Of a stretch of 64,000 nt of DNA, positions 54,081 through 62,318 are shown one piece after another. The position numbers and the translations under genes were made by a program. Positions within the stretch are counted from its first letter, which is position 1, and the number at the start of each line of letters is the position of its first letter. Source of the stretch: Virgibacillus sp. 7505 (GTDB lineage: Bacteria > Bacillota > Bacilli > Bacillales > Amphibacillaceae); assembly GCF_002272135.1 (NCBI RefSeq), contig NZ_NPBF01000004.1, positions 124,001-188,000 of the forward strand, written 5' to 3'. The notes under the pieces are model-generated. The model made no database searches and was not told the DNA's origin. It saw nothing but the letters and a program-made list of their open reading frames with translations.

Positions 54081-54986
54081 TTGCAAAAAAGAAAAATCTA
54101 CTTGATTATCGCATCATTCCTGCTTGCCATTATCATCGGCACAATGATTGTCCTTGCTGCATCCGAACAAAAAACAACAGTCACCAATTCCCCTGCAGAG
54201 GTCGTTCCATCTGAAACTGATTCCTCCGGAAATTCTGGTGAAGACGCTGCCGCATCGGAAGAAGAAGCGGATAATTCTTCTGACATAAAAGATGCTTTCC
54301 AGCGATTGCTTAAGGATACACTCGGCCTCTTCATCAAGGAAGATTTGCATATTACGGCTGTTGGTGATAGTTTGACTCAAGGAGTCGGTGATGAGACGGA
54401 GAATGGCGGCTATGTCGGTATTCTTCAGCAAACCTTTGAACAGACAGATGATCGTGTGAAGATTGATAACTTCGGTAAACGCGGAAATCGAACAGATCAG
54501 CTGCTGAAAAGACTGGATGATCCTATCATTTCAGCTTCCATCGAGAATGCTGATGTTGTCCTGATTACAATCGGTGCCAATGACATCATGAAAGTGACAA
54601 AGGATCACTTCACCGACTTGGATTATGAGGACTATAGTGCCGCCATGCCAGCCTATGAGAAACGAATGAATGATGTTTTTAATAAAATTGATACATTGAA
54701 TCCAGATGCCGAGGTATATTTGATCGGCTTTTATAACCCATTCGAGGAGAACTTCCCAGAACTACAAGACCAGCTCGGAACAATCATCAATGAGTACAAC
54801 GACATAGGCAAGCAGGTCGCAGGGGAGAAAGACCAGCATTATATCGAAACAGCTGATTTATTCGAAAATAAAACAGCTGATTTATTATCTGAAGACTACT
54901 TCCACCCGAATGAAGTCGGGTATGGAAAAGTTGCAGAAAGGGTATTGGAAAGCATCAAGCCCGTAATACAGGAAGACGATGAATAG
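54081..54986 (+). CDS. ypmR: SGNH/GDSL hydrolase, YpmR-like lipase/esterase
   Basis: The 301-residue protein has an N-terminal membrane anchor (about residues 6-26), a Ser/Glu-rich linker, and an SGNH domain with GDSLTQG (nucleophile Ser), GKRG, GANDIM and DYFHPN (Asp/His). It is likely an extracytoplasmic esterase. The start is TTG with GAGGGTG upstream. ypmS follows 14 bases later, the same pair as in B. subtilis, where it may act on the cell envelope. Confidence 0.9.
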   Translation: MQKRKIYLIIASFLLAIIIGTMIVLAASEQKTTVTNSPAEVVPSETDSSGNSGEDAAASEEEADNSSDIKDAFQRLLKDTLGLFIKEDLHITAVGDSLTQGVGDETENGGYVGILQQTFEQTDDRVKIDNFGKRGNRTDQLLKRLDDPIISASIENADVVLITIGANDIMKVTKDHFTDLDYEDYSAAMPAYEKRMNDVFNKIDTLNPDAEVYLIGFYNPFEENFPELQDQLGTIINEYNDIGKQVAGEKDQHYIETADLFENKTADLLSEDYFHPNEVGYGKVAERVLESIKPVIQEDDE

Positions 54987-55000
54987 GCAGGTGATGTATC

Positions 55001-55636
55001 GTGGAAAACAGGAAGAACGAATCTCAGCCACCGAAGCAGCGTGACTGGAAAAAATACTTTAAAATATTAGCTATTGCGAATGGTATCGTCCTGCTGCTTC
55101 TATTGCTGCTCATTTTCCTTCCGGCATTCAGCCCGGCACCGGAGCCTCCGAAGGAAGCACAATTTGACAGCTCTGACTCCTCGGAGTTCACAATCAGCTC
55201 AACGAAAGCAAATGTTAATGAACTGATAAACGCATATATCGATAAAGAGCTTAATGATAATTCCGATAATTATGCTGTCGTTCTGGGTGATGATGCTGTA
55301 GAGCTAAGCGGAGGTATTACAGCATTCGGCGTGCGGATTCCGCTGCAGATGACACTCGAGCCGCAGGTACAGGATAACGGAGATCTATTGCTTGTACAGC
55401 GTGATATCTCCCTCGGCAGTCTTTCCCTGCCGAATGATAAAGTTCTCAAATATATAGATAGATATTATAAAATGCCGGAGTGGGTAACTATCAATCCGGA
55501 TGAAGAATCCATTTATGTTGCTGTTACCCAAATGGAATTAGAGAACAATTTCCACGTGGAAGTAGAGCAATTCGATTTACCGAATGATAATCTTAGCTTT
55601 AAGCTGTATATCCCGAATGATACATTCGGCTTGTAA
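55001..55636 (+). CDS. ypmS: YpmS family DUF2140 protein
   Basis: The 211-residue protein has one membrane helix (about residues 25-45) followed by an extracytoplasmic beta-rich domain of the DUF2140 type (LINAYIDKEL, GGITAFGVRIPLQMTLEP, LPNDKVLKYIDRYYKMPEWV). It is probably a membrane-anchored surface protein. Function unknown. GTG start with AGGTGATG upstream; co-transcribed with ypmR. Confidence 0.88.
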   Translation: MENRKNESQPPKQRDWKKYFKILAIANGIVLLLLLLLIFLPAFSPAPEPPKEAQFDSSDSSEFTISSTKANVNELINAYIDKELNDNSDNYAVVLGDDAVELSGGITAFGVRIPLQMTLEPQVQDNGDLLLVQRDISLGSLSLPNDKVLKYIDRYYKMPEWVTINPDEESIYVAVTQMELENNFHVEVEQFDLPNDNLSFKLYIPNDTFGL

Positions 55637-55677
55637 AAAAACAGGGCATCTCCTTATAAGGATGCCCTGTTTTTTAT
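55634..55677. terminator. bidirectional terminator ypmS/liaR
   Basis: AAACAGGGCATC and GATGCCCTGTTT arms with T-runs on both strands. Confidence 0.9.
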
Positions 55678-56306
55678 GGAAGAAGCCCATTCTCATGGAC
55701 ATAAATTGCTGCTTGTGTCCGGTCCTGCACTTCGAGCTTACTTAGAATATTACTGACATGCACTTTGACTGTCTTTAAAGCAATGAACAGTTCAGAGGCA
55801 ATCTCTTGATTCGATCTGCCCTTCGCTATCAAAAGCAGCACCTCCTGCTCTCTCGCTGTCAATGTATCGTGTAAAACGGGGGCTTGGGGCTTTCGCATGC
55901 GTGCCATCACTTTGTTCGTCACTTCAGGCTCGAAGACTGACGTGCCATTATATGTAGATCTGATTGCCTTCGCTATTTCAGAAGCTTTGGATGTTTTCAG
56001 CAAATAGCTGGCAGCTCCTGCTTCCAGGGCTGGATATACTTTATCATCATCCAGGAAGCTTGTGACGACGATTACTTTGGCTTCTGGCCAAGCAGCTATG
56101 ATTTGTCTGGTAGCCTCTATTCCATCCATACGGTCCATTACAAGATCCATCAAGATGATATCCGGACGCAAATCAAGTGCAAGCTCCACCGCTTCCTCTC
56201 CATTATCTGCTTCACCTATCACCTCGATATCAGCTTGGGTGGATAGATAGGCTGAAACTCCGATTCGGACCATTTCATGATCGTCTACAAAAAGCACCTT
56301 GATCAT
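55674..56306 (-). CDS. liaR: response regulator of cell-envelope stress
   Basis: The 210-residue NarL-type regulator has a receiver domain with phospho-acceptor Asp54 (ILMDLVM) and a LuxR helix-turn-helix reading [21 protein letters not shown]. It activates the lia operon when cell-wall antibiotics act. The ATG overlaps the liaS stop (ATGA). Orthologous to LiaR/VraR by motif and by gene order. Confidence 0.93.
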   Translation of the reverse strand: MIKVLFVDDHEMVRIGVSAYLSTQADIEVIGEADNGEEAVELALDLRPDIILMDLVMDRMDGIEATRQIIAAWPEAKVIVVTSFLDDDKVYPALEAGAASYLLKTSKASEIAKAIRSTYNGTSVFEPEVTNKVMARMRKPQAPVLHDTLTAREQEVLLLIAKGRSNQEIASELFIALKTVKVHVSNILSKLEVQDRTQAAIYVHENGLLP

Positions 56307-57346
56307 GCTTCTTCTTCCTCTCTGTCAAGCATCGGAACGCGTACCTCCAAGCGTGTGCCTTGCTTCGGCACACTTACCACACGCAGATGAGCGCCGATTT
56401 CCGCTGCCCGCTCCTTCATATTTTGTAAACCGTATGCACCTGGCTGTTCGGTACCTATTTCAAAACCGATCCCATCATCTGCAACAAGCAGGATAATAAA
56501 GCTGTCGCGCTGCAGCAGTTTGATTGACAAGCTTTCAGCTTTCGCATGACGCAGCGTGTTGGATACCGACTCCTGCACGATTCGGAACAGCTGATCCTCG
56601 ATCCCTATCTCTACAGGAAATGTGTCCAGCTCCCAGTCGATCGATAGGGGTACCTTTGCCCGCAAATCTTCCAGGAGCAGCTCCATTCCTTCCTGCAGCG
56701 TTTTCCCTTTCAGTGCAGCCGGTCTTAGATGCAGCAGCAGTGCACGCATCTCCAGCTGTGATTGCTGCACCATTGCCTCCAGCTGCTTCAGTGCTTTAAA
56801 CAGAGCTGTCTCTTCTCCCTCGGATTCCGTCAAAGCAGAAATCAGCATAGATGCTGCAAACAGCTCTTGACTGACTGAGTCATGCAATTCCCTTGCCAGG
56901 CGATTCCGCTCCTCTGATACAATACGCTGGACCTCTTCCTCACGATCGATCACACGCTCATTTGTCAGCTTTTGGGCAAGCTTAGCCTGTTCATTCATAT
57001 AAGTCTGAAGACGTTCGAGTTCAGCCCATGTCTGCTGCAGCTCGGTTAAGCTGAAGCTGCGTTTCTTCAACGGCTGCTGACCTTCCCGGATGCTTTCCAT
57101 TTCCCTCGCCGCCTGATGCCAGCGCTTGCGCCAATACAGCCCGGAGAACAATCCAAGAATAGCCCCAGAAAAAAGGACAAAGAGCGGGGCTGCAACTAAA
57201 AATGGCAGGGTGCTTTCATGCATCGTCCAGATATCTTTCCAATCATCCAAAGGAAAATCGATAATATACAGAACAGTTAATCCGACCAGCAATAGCACAC
57301 TGTACAGCATACCGAAGCCAACATGGCGTTTCACGATATTACTCAT
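56303..57346 (-). CDS. liaS: sensor histidine kinase of cell-envelope stress
   Basis: The 347-residue kinase has two N-terminal membrane helices (about 12-30 and 48-70) with a very short external loop, a coiled linker, a HisKA_3 phospho-site [11 protein letters not shown] (His155) and an HATPase_c domain with DDGIGFE and [12 protein letters not shown]. Intramembrane-type sensors of this kind respond to lipid-II-binding antibiotics. It overlaps liaF and liaR by four bases each. Confidence 0.93.
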   Translation of the reverse strand: MSNIVKRHVGFGMLYSVLLLVGLTVLYIIDFPLDDWKDIWTMHESTLPFLVAAPLFVLFSGAILGLFSGLYWRKRWHQAAREMESIREGQQPLKKRSFSLTELQQTWAELERLQTYMNEQAKLAQKLTNERVIDREEEVQRIVSEERNRLARELHDSVSQELFAASMLISALTESEGEETALFKALKQLEAMVQQSQLEMRALLLHLRPAALKGKTLQEGMELLLEDLRAKVPLSIDWELDTFPVEIGIEDQLFRIVQESVSNTLRHAKAESLSIKLLQRDSFIILLVADDGIGFEIGTEQPGAYGLQNMKERAAEIGAHLRVVSVPKQGTRLEVRVPMLDREEEEA

Positions 57347-58062
57347 ACGCGCACCACCTCCAGCTTACCGGCTACTACACTCGTAACGATTTTGATGCGC
57401 TGGGAGGATTGCTGATAGCCTTTCGTACGCAAATGGATCACTTTGCTCCAGCAGTTCTGTTCCCTGTGGTCGAAAATTGTGACTGAGCCATACACAACTG
57501 AATGATGGACATCGACTTCTATATCATATGGCACTATGATTCGTACATTTCCGAGCACTTTACGCACCATCAGGACGGCTTCTTCTTTTGGCAGCACAGT
57601 ATAATTCAAGTCAATGATTGTATCACCTATGAACGATTGGATATTCGTATCCTGCCACTCATAAATGCCACTCCCTGCCGACTGCGCACCAAACCAGCTG
57701 TTTTGGAATAGAGATTTCTGTTCGAATACTTGCTCCTCCGACGCAGCCTGGTCAAAGGAAGGCTGATAGGTTTGCGGTTTATTTGCCGCACTGTCATGGA
57801 TTTTCGAAAAGTAATAGATAATGCCTGCTGTCAGAACAAGATAAAAAGCAAATGATTGCAATAAACTGAAGGCAACAATGACTATCCCTATCCAAAACAT
57901 GACTGGTCTTTTACCATTGGAAAGCCTCCGTTTTCCAAGATAAATGAAGAATATCCCGATTCCGATCCCTATCAGGACACCTGTGCCTGATATCAATAAT
58001 TCAGCCACAAAAACGACAGCTGCTGTGATCAGCAGCCAGCGGATCATATCGTTAGGCTTCAA
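57343..58062 (-). CDS. liaF: LiaF, inhibitor of LiaS
   Basis: The 239-residue protein has several N-terminal membrane helices (about residues 5-90) and a soluble C-terminal DUF2154-like beta domain (FIGDTIIDLNYTVLPKEEAVLMVRKVLGNVRIIVPYDIEV). LiaF keeps LiaS silent without stress. The TTG at 58062 is taken as start because AAAGGGAG is ten bases upstream; an ATG seven codons earlier lacks a site. Its stop overlaps the liaS ATG. Confidence 0.85.
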   Translation of the reverse strand: MKPNDMIRWLLITAAVVFVAELLISGTGVLIGIGIGIFFIYLGKRRLSNGKRPVMFWIGIVIVAFSLLQSFAFYLVLTAGIIYYFSKIHDSAANKPQTYQPSFDQAASEEQVFEQKSLFQNSWFGAQSAGSGIYEWQDTNIQSFIGDTIIDLNYTVLPKEEAVLMVRKVLGNVRIIVPYDIEVDVHHSVVYGSVTIFDHREQNCWSKVIHLRTKGYQQSSQRIKIVTSVVAGKLEVVRV

Positions 58063-58099
58063 TTCCGAGGCACTCCCTTTCATGCGGCAAGTGTAAATA

Positions 58100-58129
58100 A
58101 GGAAGCACACAGCCGCCTGTGTCCTTCCT
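58100..58129 (-). terminator. attenuator-like hairpin between liaH and liaF
   Basis: AGGAAG(N)ACACAG and CTGTGT(N)CTTCCT arms followed by TTATTTA on the minus strand. A weak terminator at this place is known in the B. subtilis lia locus, giving much more liaIH than liaFSR. Confidence 0.6.
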
Positions 58130-58151
58130 AGATTACCATGATGTGCCTATT

Positions 58152-58775
58152 TTAACTAGATTTCTTCTCAAGCTCTGCAAGCTTGGCATCCAATGTCATT
58201 TTCCTGTAATCTGCGTCCACTTTCCGTTCCAAACGGTCAATATAGCCTTCCAAATCATTGAATTTGTTTGTAGCAAATTCGAATTCAGGTTTATGTTTCA
58301 ATATTTCATTCATGCTTCGATGCGCTTTTGCGACATTTTCACGCTCCGCGAACTCCATTTTCTTTACATAAAGGTCTTTTAGTTTATGCTTCATCTGCAC
58401 GTACTTCTTCTCAAGCTCTTGCAGGTCAGAACTTGCTTTATCCATCATTGCTTTAATCTTGTCTGCGCGTTCCTGATATTGCTCACGTTCATTTTGCGCT
58501 TGTTCAGCGAGTTCTGCTTCCCCTTGCTCGGCAGCAAGCTTCGCCTGTCTCTCCCGTTTATCTGCCATTGCCTGCGCTGCATGATATTCCTTCGTGAAAT
58601 CATGCTTGAGCTGGTATTGCTTTTCGATCAATTCACGAATCTTTTTCGCTTGCTGCTCGCATTGACGAATATATTGACTGAGTTGAACCGTTGGATTCTT
58701 TTCTTCCTTCTTATCCAAGATTTCGTGAAAATCTGCTGCTACCGCCTGTTTGATACGAGTAAAAATGTTTTCCAT
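58152..58775 (-). CDS. liaH: LiaH, PspA/IM30 family membrane-stress protein
   Basis: The 207-residue protein is one long coiled coil with PspA family sequence (IRQCEQQAKKIRELIEKQYQ, ELEKKYVQMKHKLKDLYVKK). It forms large oligomers that protect the cytoplasmic membrane under antibiotic stress. AAAGGAGAGG precedes the ATG. It lies between a small membrane-protein gene and liaF. Confidence 0.9.
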   Translation of the reverse strand: MENIFTRIKQAVAADFHEILDKKEEKNPTVQLSQYIRQCEQQAKKIRELIEKQYQLKHDFTKEYHAAQAMADKRERQAKLAAEQGEAELAEQAQNEREQYQERADKIKAMMDKASSDLQELEKKYVQMKHKLKDLYVKKMEFAERENVAKAHRSMNEILKHKPEFEFATNKFNDLEGYIDRLERKVDADYRKMTLDAKLAELEKKSS

Positions 58776-58795
58776 GTGTACCTCTCCTTTTTTGT

Positions 58796-58960
58796 TTAAA
58801 ATATGTCATCAACAAGAGCCAATACTGGGATGAGCAGTGCCAAAATCGGGATAAATGCCCAAATCCACGTATTATCCTGCCTATTCGGCTTTGCCTGCTC
58901 CTTCAGCTCTTCCACTTCCAATTCCAGCACACGTATTCGCTGCTCCAAGTAATCGTCCAC
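58796..58960 (-). CDS. 54-residue membrane protein between liaI and liaH
   Basis: The frame encodes an N-terminal charged helix (DDYLEQRIRVLELEVEELK) and one C-terminal membrane segment (WIWAFIPILALLIPVLALV). GTG start with AAGGAAGAG upstream. It lies 17 bases after liaI and 20 before liaH in the same direction. I do not know this family; a LiaH-anchoring role is a guess from its place. Confidence 0.7.
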   Translation of the reverse strand: MDDYLEQRIRVLELEVEELKEQAKPNRQDNTWIWAFIPILALLIPVLALVDDIF

Positions 58961-58977
58961 TATGCTCTTCCTTCCAT

Positions 58978-59280
58978 TTACAGAGTATAATCGAACTTCT
59001 CAGCTTCCTTTTCCTTCTTCCAAGCCCGGTACATGTAATACAAAGCTGCAAGAGCAACCAATCCGATCAACGCCGGCAAATTGGAAAGTGAAATACATAC
59101 ACCAATTCCAATCACTACACCCCAGCCAATCTTGGCACCGACACTATCTGTCAGGATGAACCTCCTCAACCCGTAATAGCCAATTGCAACACTGATAGCC
59201 AGCACAAGCAGCGAGCCCAGATTAGCCAAGAGCACTGCCGCAGCAATGACCGCACCGATGATCAATAACACCTTCTTCAT
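58978..59280 (-). CDS. liaI: LiaI-like small membrane protein
   Basis: The 100-residue protein has four hydrophobic stretches and ends with a charged tail, similar to B. subtilis LiaI, the membrane anchor of LiaH. It is the first gene of the operon liaI - 54-residue protein - liaH - liaF - liaS - liaR. The ATG at 59280 has GGAG-AGAGG upstream. liaG, present in B. subtilis, is absent. Confidence 0.75.
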   Translation of the reverse strand: MKKVLLIIGAVIAAAVLLANLGSLLVLAISVAIGYYGLRRFILTDSVGAKIGWGVVIGIGVCISLSNLPALIGLVALAALYYMYRAWKKEKEAEKFDYTL

Positions 59281-59360
59281 CAAGCCTCTCTCCTTCCTTT
59301 CATACTCCTAGTCTACCGCTATCCCCGCTCCCCCATAACGACCCCCAGCCATAACTTGAA

Positions 59361-59376
59361 TAAGACTTTGGTCTTA
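59361..59376. promoter_or_regulatory. candidate LiaR operator upstream of liaI
   Basis: TAAGAC-TTTG-GTCTTA is a perfect 6-4-6 inverted repeat about 81 bases before the liaI start. It has the ACT-N2-(A/G)GT core typical of LiaR/VraR sites. A weak promoter (TTATGG, 17-base spacer, TAGACT) follows toward liaI. Confidence 0.5.
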
Positions 59377-59377
59377 C

Positions 59378-59493
59378 GAAAGGCGAAGGTGACCGTTCAG
59401 AAACGGAGCGGTAAGTGAGAAAGCCCGGAGTGGGCGTCCTAACCCACGCAGGGATTTCTCGCTTACAGCGCAGTTTCTGGTCACCGCAGCTAG
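59378..59493 (+). repeat. structured interspersed repeat, copy B
   Basis: Homologous to copy A (44529-44646, inverted). Outer arms GGTGACC/GGTCACC and GAAAC/GTTTC and inner arm GTAAGTGAGAAA/TTTCTCGCTTAC pair. Relative to copy A both sides of the inner stem change (GCAA/TTGC there, GTGAGA/TCTCGC here), preserving pairing. The 385-base gap 59281-59665 holds these repeats, the lia promoter and a terminator but no gene I would call. Confidence 0.85.
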
Positions 59494-59499
59494 ACAACA

Positions 59500-59575
59500 C
59501 GAAAAGCGTAAGAAACCGGTTAGAAACGGAGGGATAGGCGAGAAAGCCCGGAGGGTGTCCTTTCATTGCAGTAAC
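59500..59575 (+). repeat. interspersed repeat, partial copy C
   Basis: GAAAAGCGTAAGAAACCGG, TTAGAAACGGAGGGATAGG, CGAGAAAGCCCGGAGG repeat the 5' half of the element directly after copy B; the 3' half is missing. Confidence 0.75.
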
Positions 59576-59603
59576 TAATCGTATTGCTCCAATAAAAACA
59601 AAC

Positions 59604-59643
59604 AAAAAAACGCTCGTAAATTATCGAGATAATTCACGAACGT
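59604..59643 (-). terminator. terminator after the DUF6320-like gene
   Basis: CGTTCGTGAATTATC and GATAATTTACGAGCG arms on the minus strand followed by TTTTTTT. Confidence 0.85.
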
Positions 59644-59665
59644 CCTTACTACCTAAACGTCTAAA

Positions 59666-60379
59666 TCAAATATGAAACTTCCGCTTTAACTTCTCTACCC
59701 ACTTTTTAGGCATTCTATATGAAATCAGGAGCAAAATAGAACCTAATAAAGTAGACGGAAGAAGTTCATCCACAGAATGAAAAACTATGTTTTCTGTATC
59801 TGCATACCTGCCTACTATAAACTCAATTCCGATGAGGAGTATAAGAATAGAGAAAATGATATAGCCGCTTTGGCGAAACCAGCTTCTATTCCTTTTAAAA
59901 ATAGCTATATTTATTACCAGCAGTAACAGAGAAATACCCAGGAGCGGGAATGCCGTTTCGACTGACCATCCTGTATATCCATTGATTACGTCAAAACCTA
60001 CTAAACCAGCGCATATTGTTATGAGTAAGACGATAATTTTATCTCTAGTTCCTTTCACATAACCAAAGGCTACATATAGAAAACTCCAGCATATAACAAT
60101 AGATAAGTTGCTGTATAGAGACCATGTCAACTCTTTATTCAATATGACATCTATAAGTGTAGGAATAAGGAATCCCAGGATCATCAGAACACATAGAACA
60201 CGATACACAACACGTATGAAAAAATTCACCAGGTTTTCATATAAACTATAATAGGTCGGAAACCCGTTCGCATCCAGCAATTCTTCATCGCTTACAATTT
60301 TCGGTATGTATGTAAAGCATAGCGGACAAGGAATTTGGTCCTTTTCAACACTCACCCCGCATTTAGGACAGTAAGCCAT
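59666..60379 (-). CDS. zinc-ribbon membrane protein, DUF6320-like
   Basis: The 237-residue protein begins with a zinc ribbon (Cys4, Cys7, Cys18, Cys21 in CPKCG and CPLC) followed by about six membrane helices. This is the DUF6320 layout, usually encoded next to a condensation-type acyltransferase, as here. Function unknown. Start codon overlaps the acyltransferase stop (TAATG), so the two are translated together. Codon use is more AT-rich than the core genes, which could reflect transfer. Confidence 0.75.
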   Translation of the reverse strand: MAYCPKCGVSVEKDQIPCPLCFTYIPKIVSDEELLDANGFPTYYSLYENLVNFFIRVVYRVLCVLMILGFLIPTLIDVILNKELTWSLYSNLSIVICWSFLYVAFGYVKGTRDKIIVLLITICAGLVGFDVINGYTGWSVETAFPLLGISLLLLVINIAIFKRNRSWFRQSGYIIFSILILLIGIEFIVGRYADTENIVFHSVDELLPSTLLGSILLLISYRMPKKWVEKLKRKFHI

Positions 60380-61632
60380 TAATATGCACTCCTGTTGGTT
60401 TCGATTTTTATTTGTACGCCTTCTTTCACTAATTTCCTAAAAAACATTCTTTCTACCAGTCGGTCATTCGACAAATTACCAAAAGTAATATACATATCAT
60501 CCTTGTAGCTTATTACTCCAGCTTTTATCTTGTTGCCGATACTTGGCGGAGGATAAAATTCAAAGCGCTCCACATGTTTTTCTAATTCTGTATCGAGTGA
60601 TATTACTCCTAGATTGGAGATCGAGCTTGTGTATAAGTTTTCGCCAAACCTGGCGTGCACCATTGGAGAGATCCAATCTTTTACAAACAAAGGCAGCGCC
60701 CGCAGCAAAAAATTACGTTCGCCCCTCACACCGCGCGCAATTAATGTTTTTAACTGTTTATCATTTAGATATCGTTTTAGCTCTATACTAATCGTTTCAA
60801 TGATATCCTCGAAACTATATGTACCAAGACGAGGATCTATCGTTACCGGAACACTTACAAAGAAATTTTTCAATGTATTCGTTTTAAAGAAATTACGTAA
60901 ATTAACGGGAACATTTATTGTAATAGGCCTTCTTGTTTTCGTATTTTCCGCTTGAATATCAATCAATATTTCAGCATATAACGCCAGTAAATAGGTTGTG
61001 ATACTTGTTTGGTATTTCTTTGCTATCTTCTTCAATTCCTGGATCTCCAGCTTACCAGTCGTAACGTGATACACGCCTCTTTTGTCCAATCTTAATGGTA
61101 GCTTATAGGCTCTGTCCAGAGTATCTTGCCATTTCGGAACCATTTTTTCATAATGCTGGAAAAATGCGTTATCAAAATTAAATCCATTAAGCTTTTCCCG
61201 TATACAAGGCAGGTCAACGCCTTCTTTTTTCAAATAGTTTCTTACCAACAGCTTTAAAAATTCTATTCCTCCAGTACCGTCGGTCAGCATATGGGACAGC
61301 TCTAGAGAAATTTTTTTATTATAGTAAAGCACTCTGTAAGGAAATGTGTTACGACCTCTGAAAAATAAATTGGAACAAGGATAATAATGCTCTTCAGATA
61401 CAGTAGGAATAGTGGCTGTCTTTTCGAAGTAGTACCAAAATACGCCTCTTTTTACGATAACTTTGAAGGAAGATATCTCTTCCAATGTTTCCTCTAAAGC
61501 TTCTTGAAGAAATGCAGCATTGACAGATTTGTACATACTTACAGAAAGACGAAAGACAGTGGATACCCTGGAAGAAACAGTAGAAGCATAAAGCTTACCA
61601 GCACTATCTAGTTTGTACCAATCTGTTTCCAT
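60379..61632 (-). CDS. condensation-domain-like acyltransferase (alcohol acetyltransferase type)
   Basis: The 417-residue protein has the condensation/chloramphenicol acetyltransferase fold pattern, with the active-site motif SHMLTDGTGG (His114, Asp118) in the HHxxxDG position and a solvent-channel segment ITINVPVNLRNFF. Related enzymes are annotated as alcohol acetyltransferases or phthiocerol-type acyltransferases. Acceptor and donor are unknown. AAGGAGA precedes the ATG. It is coupled to the DUF6320-like membrane protein, which suggests a membrane-localised lipid or alcohol acylation step. Confidence 0.75.
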   Translation of the reverse strand: METDWYKLDSAGKLYASTVSSRVSTVFRLSVSMYKSVNAAFLQEALEETLEEISSFKVIVKRGVFWYYFEKTATIPTVSEEHYYPCSNLFFRGRNTFPYRVLYYNKKISLELSHMLTDGTGGIEFLKLLVRNYLKKEGVDLPCIREKLNGFNFDNAFFQHYEKMVPKWQDTLDRAYKLPLRLDKRGVYHVTTGKLEIQELKKIAKKYQTSITTYLLALYAEILIDIQAENTKTRRPITINVPVNLRNFFKTNTLKNFFVSVPVTIDPRLGTYSFEDIIETISIELKRYLNDKQLKTLIARGVRGERNFLLRALPLFVKDWISPMVHARFGENLYTSSISNLGVISLDTELEKHVERFEFYPPPSIGNKIKAGVISYKDDMYITFGNLSNDRLVERMFFRKLVKEGVQIKIETNRSAY

Positions 61633-61797
61633 ACTACTATCTCCTTCTTGTGCTCGGTTTCTTAGTTATAAATAAGATCAACTTAACCATAAAATTGTAC
61701 TATATTCTACTTCATATTCTTTCAGTTATTTAGTTTACTCAAGCTTGAATGCTATTCTCCTCTCCCAGATTAAAACTGGCAGACATTAAAAAACTCG

Positions 61798-62277
61798 CTA
61801 ACGGTGCTCTTCGTGGAAGAAACGATTTCCGATAACAAATAATATAAGTATGATACCTAATAGTAAAATACCGGTACCAACAGCAGAAAAGACAACTGCC
61901 GAAATGGCAATCTCCGTAACCTGAAGGATATGATACATCGCTATGCCTCCAAACGGAAAAATCAAGATAAGACCTGTGACAATGCCTGGAGCGTATTTCC
62001 GCTCTGCAATCATTGCAACAGCATGGGGCACGATTACATTTAGAAGCATAGCGCCAATCAAACCGATCTGAAGGTACTGAAAATATATATTAGATGGCCA
62101 GAGCAGATACAATGTACCAATAGAACATGCAAGTAATGTTATGACAGTTACAGCAAAATGGAATACCTTTGGTTCCACTGTCTTTTGATACTTGCTTGTC
62201 TTAGACCAAGCAGGCAAAAAGATAGCTTCCTCTATATTATGTAATGTAACTGCGATAAGGAAAAGCAGGACTTCCAT
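61798..62277 (-). CDS. HXXEE domain membrane protein
   Basis: The 159-residue protein has about five hydrophobic segments and starts LLFLIAVTLHNIEEAIFLPAW, the defining His-x-x-Glu-Glu motif, with HAVAMIAERKYAPGIVT later. Metal binding or a small-molecule role has been proposed for the family, but function is unknown. GGAGGGGGG precedes the ATG. It lies 41 bases after the P450 gene, in the same direction, and may be co-transcribed. Confidence 0.85.
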   Translation of the reverse strand: MEVLLFLIAVTLHNIEEAIFLPAWSKTSKYQKTVEPKVFHFAVTVITLLACSIGTLYLLWPSNIYFQYLQIGLIGAMLLNVIVPHAVAMIAERKYAPGIVTGLILIFPFGGIAMYHILQVTEIAISAVVFSAVGTGILLLGIILILFVIGNRFFHEEHR

Positions 62278-62318
62278 ATAAAAACCCCCCTCCCCTTCAT
62301 TATCGCATATTAACCAAA

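Noticed and set aside
59300-59605. A 101-residue minus-strand frame over the repeat region
   Set aside because: It is produced by repeat copies B and C, has no good ribosome binding site and covers the lia promoter area.
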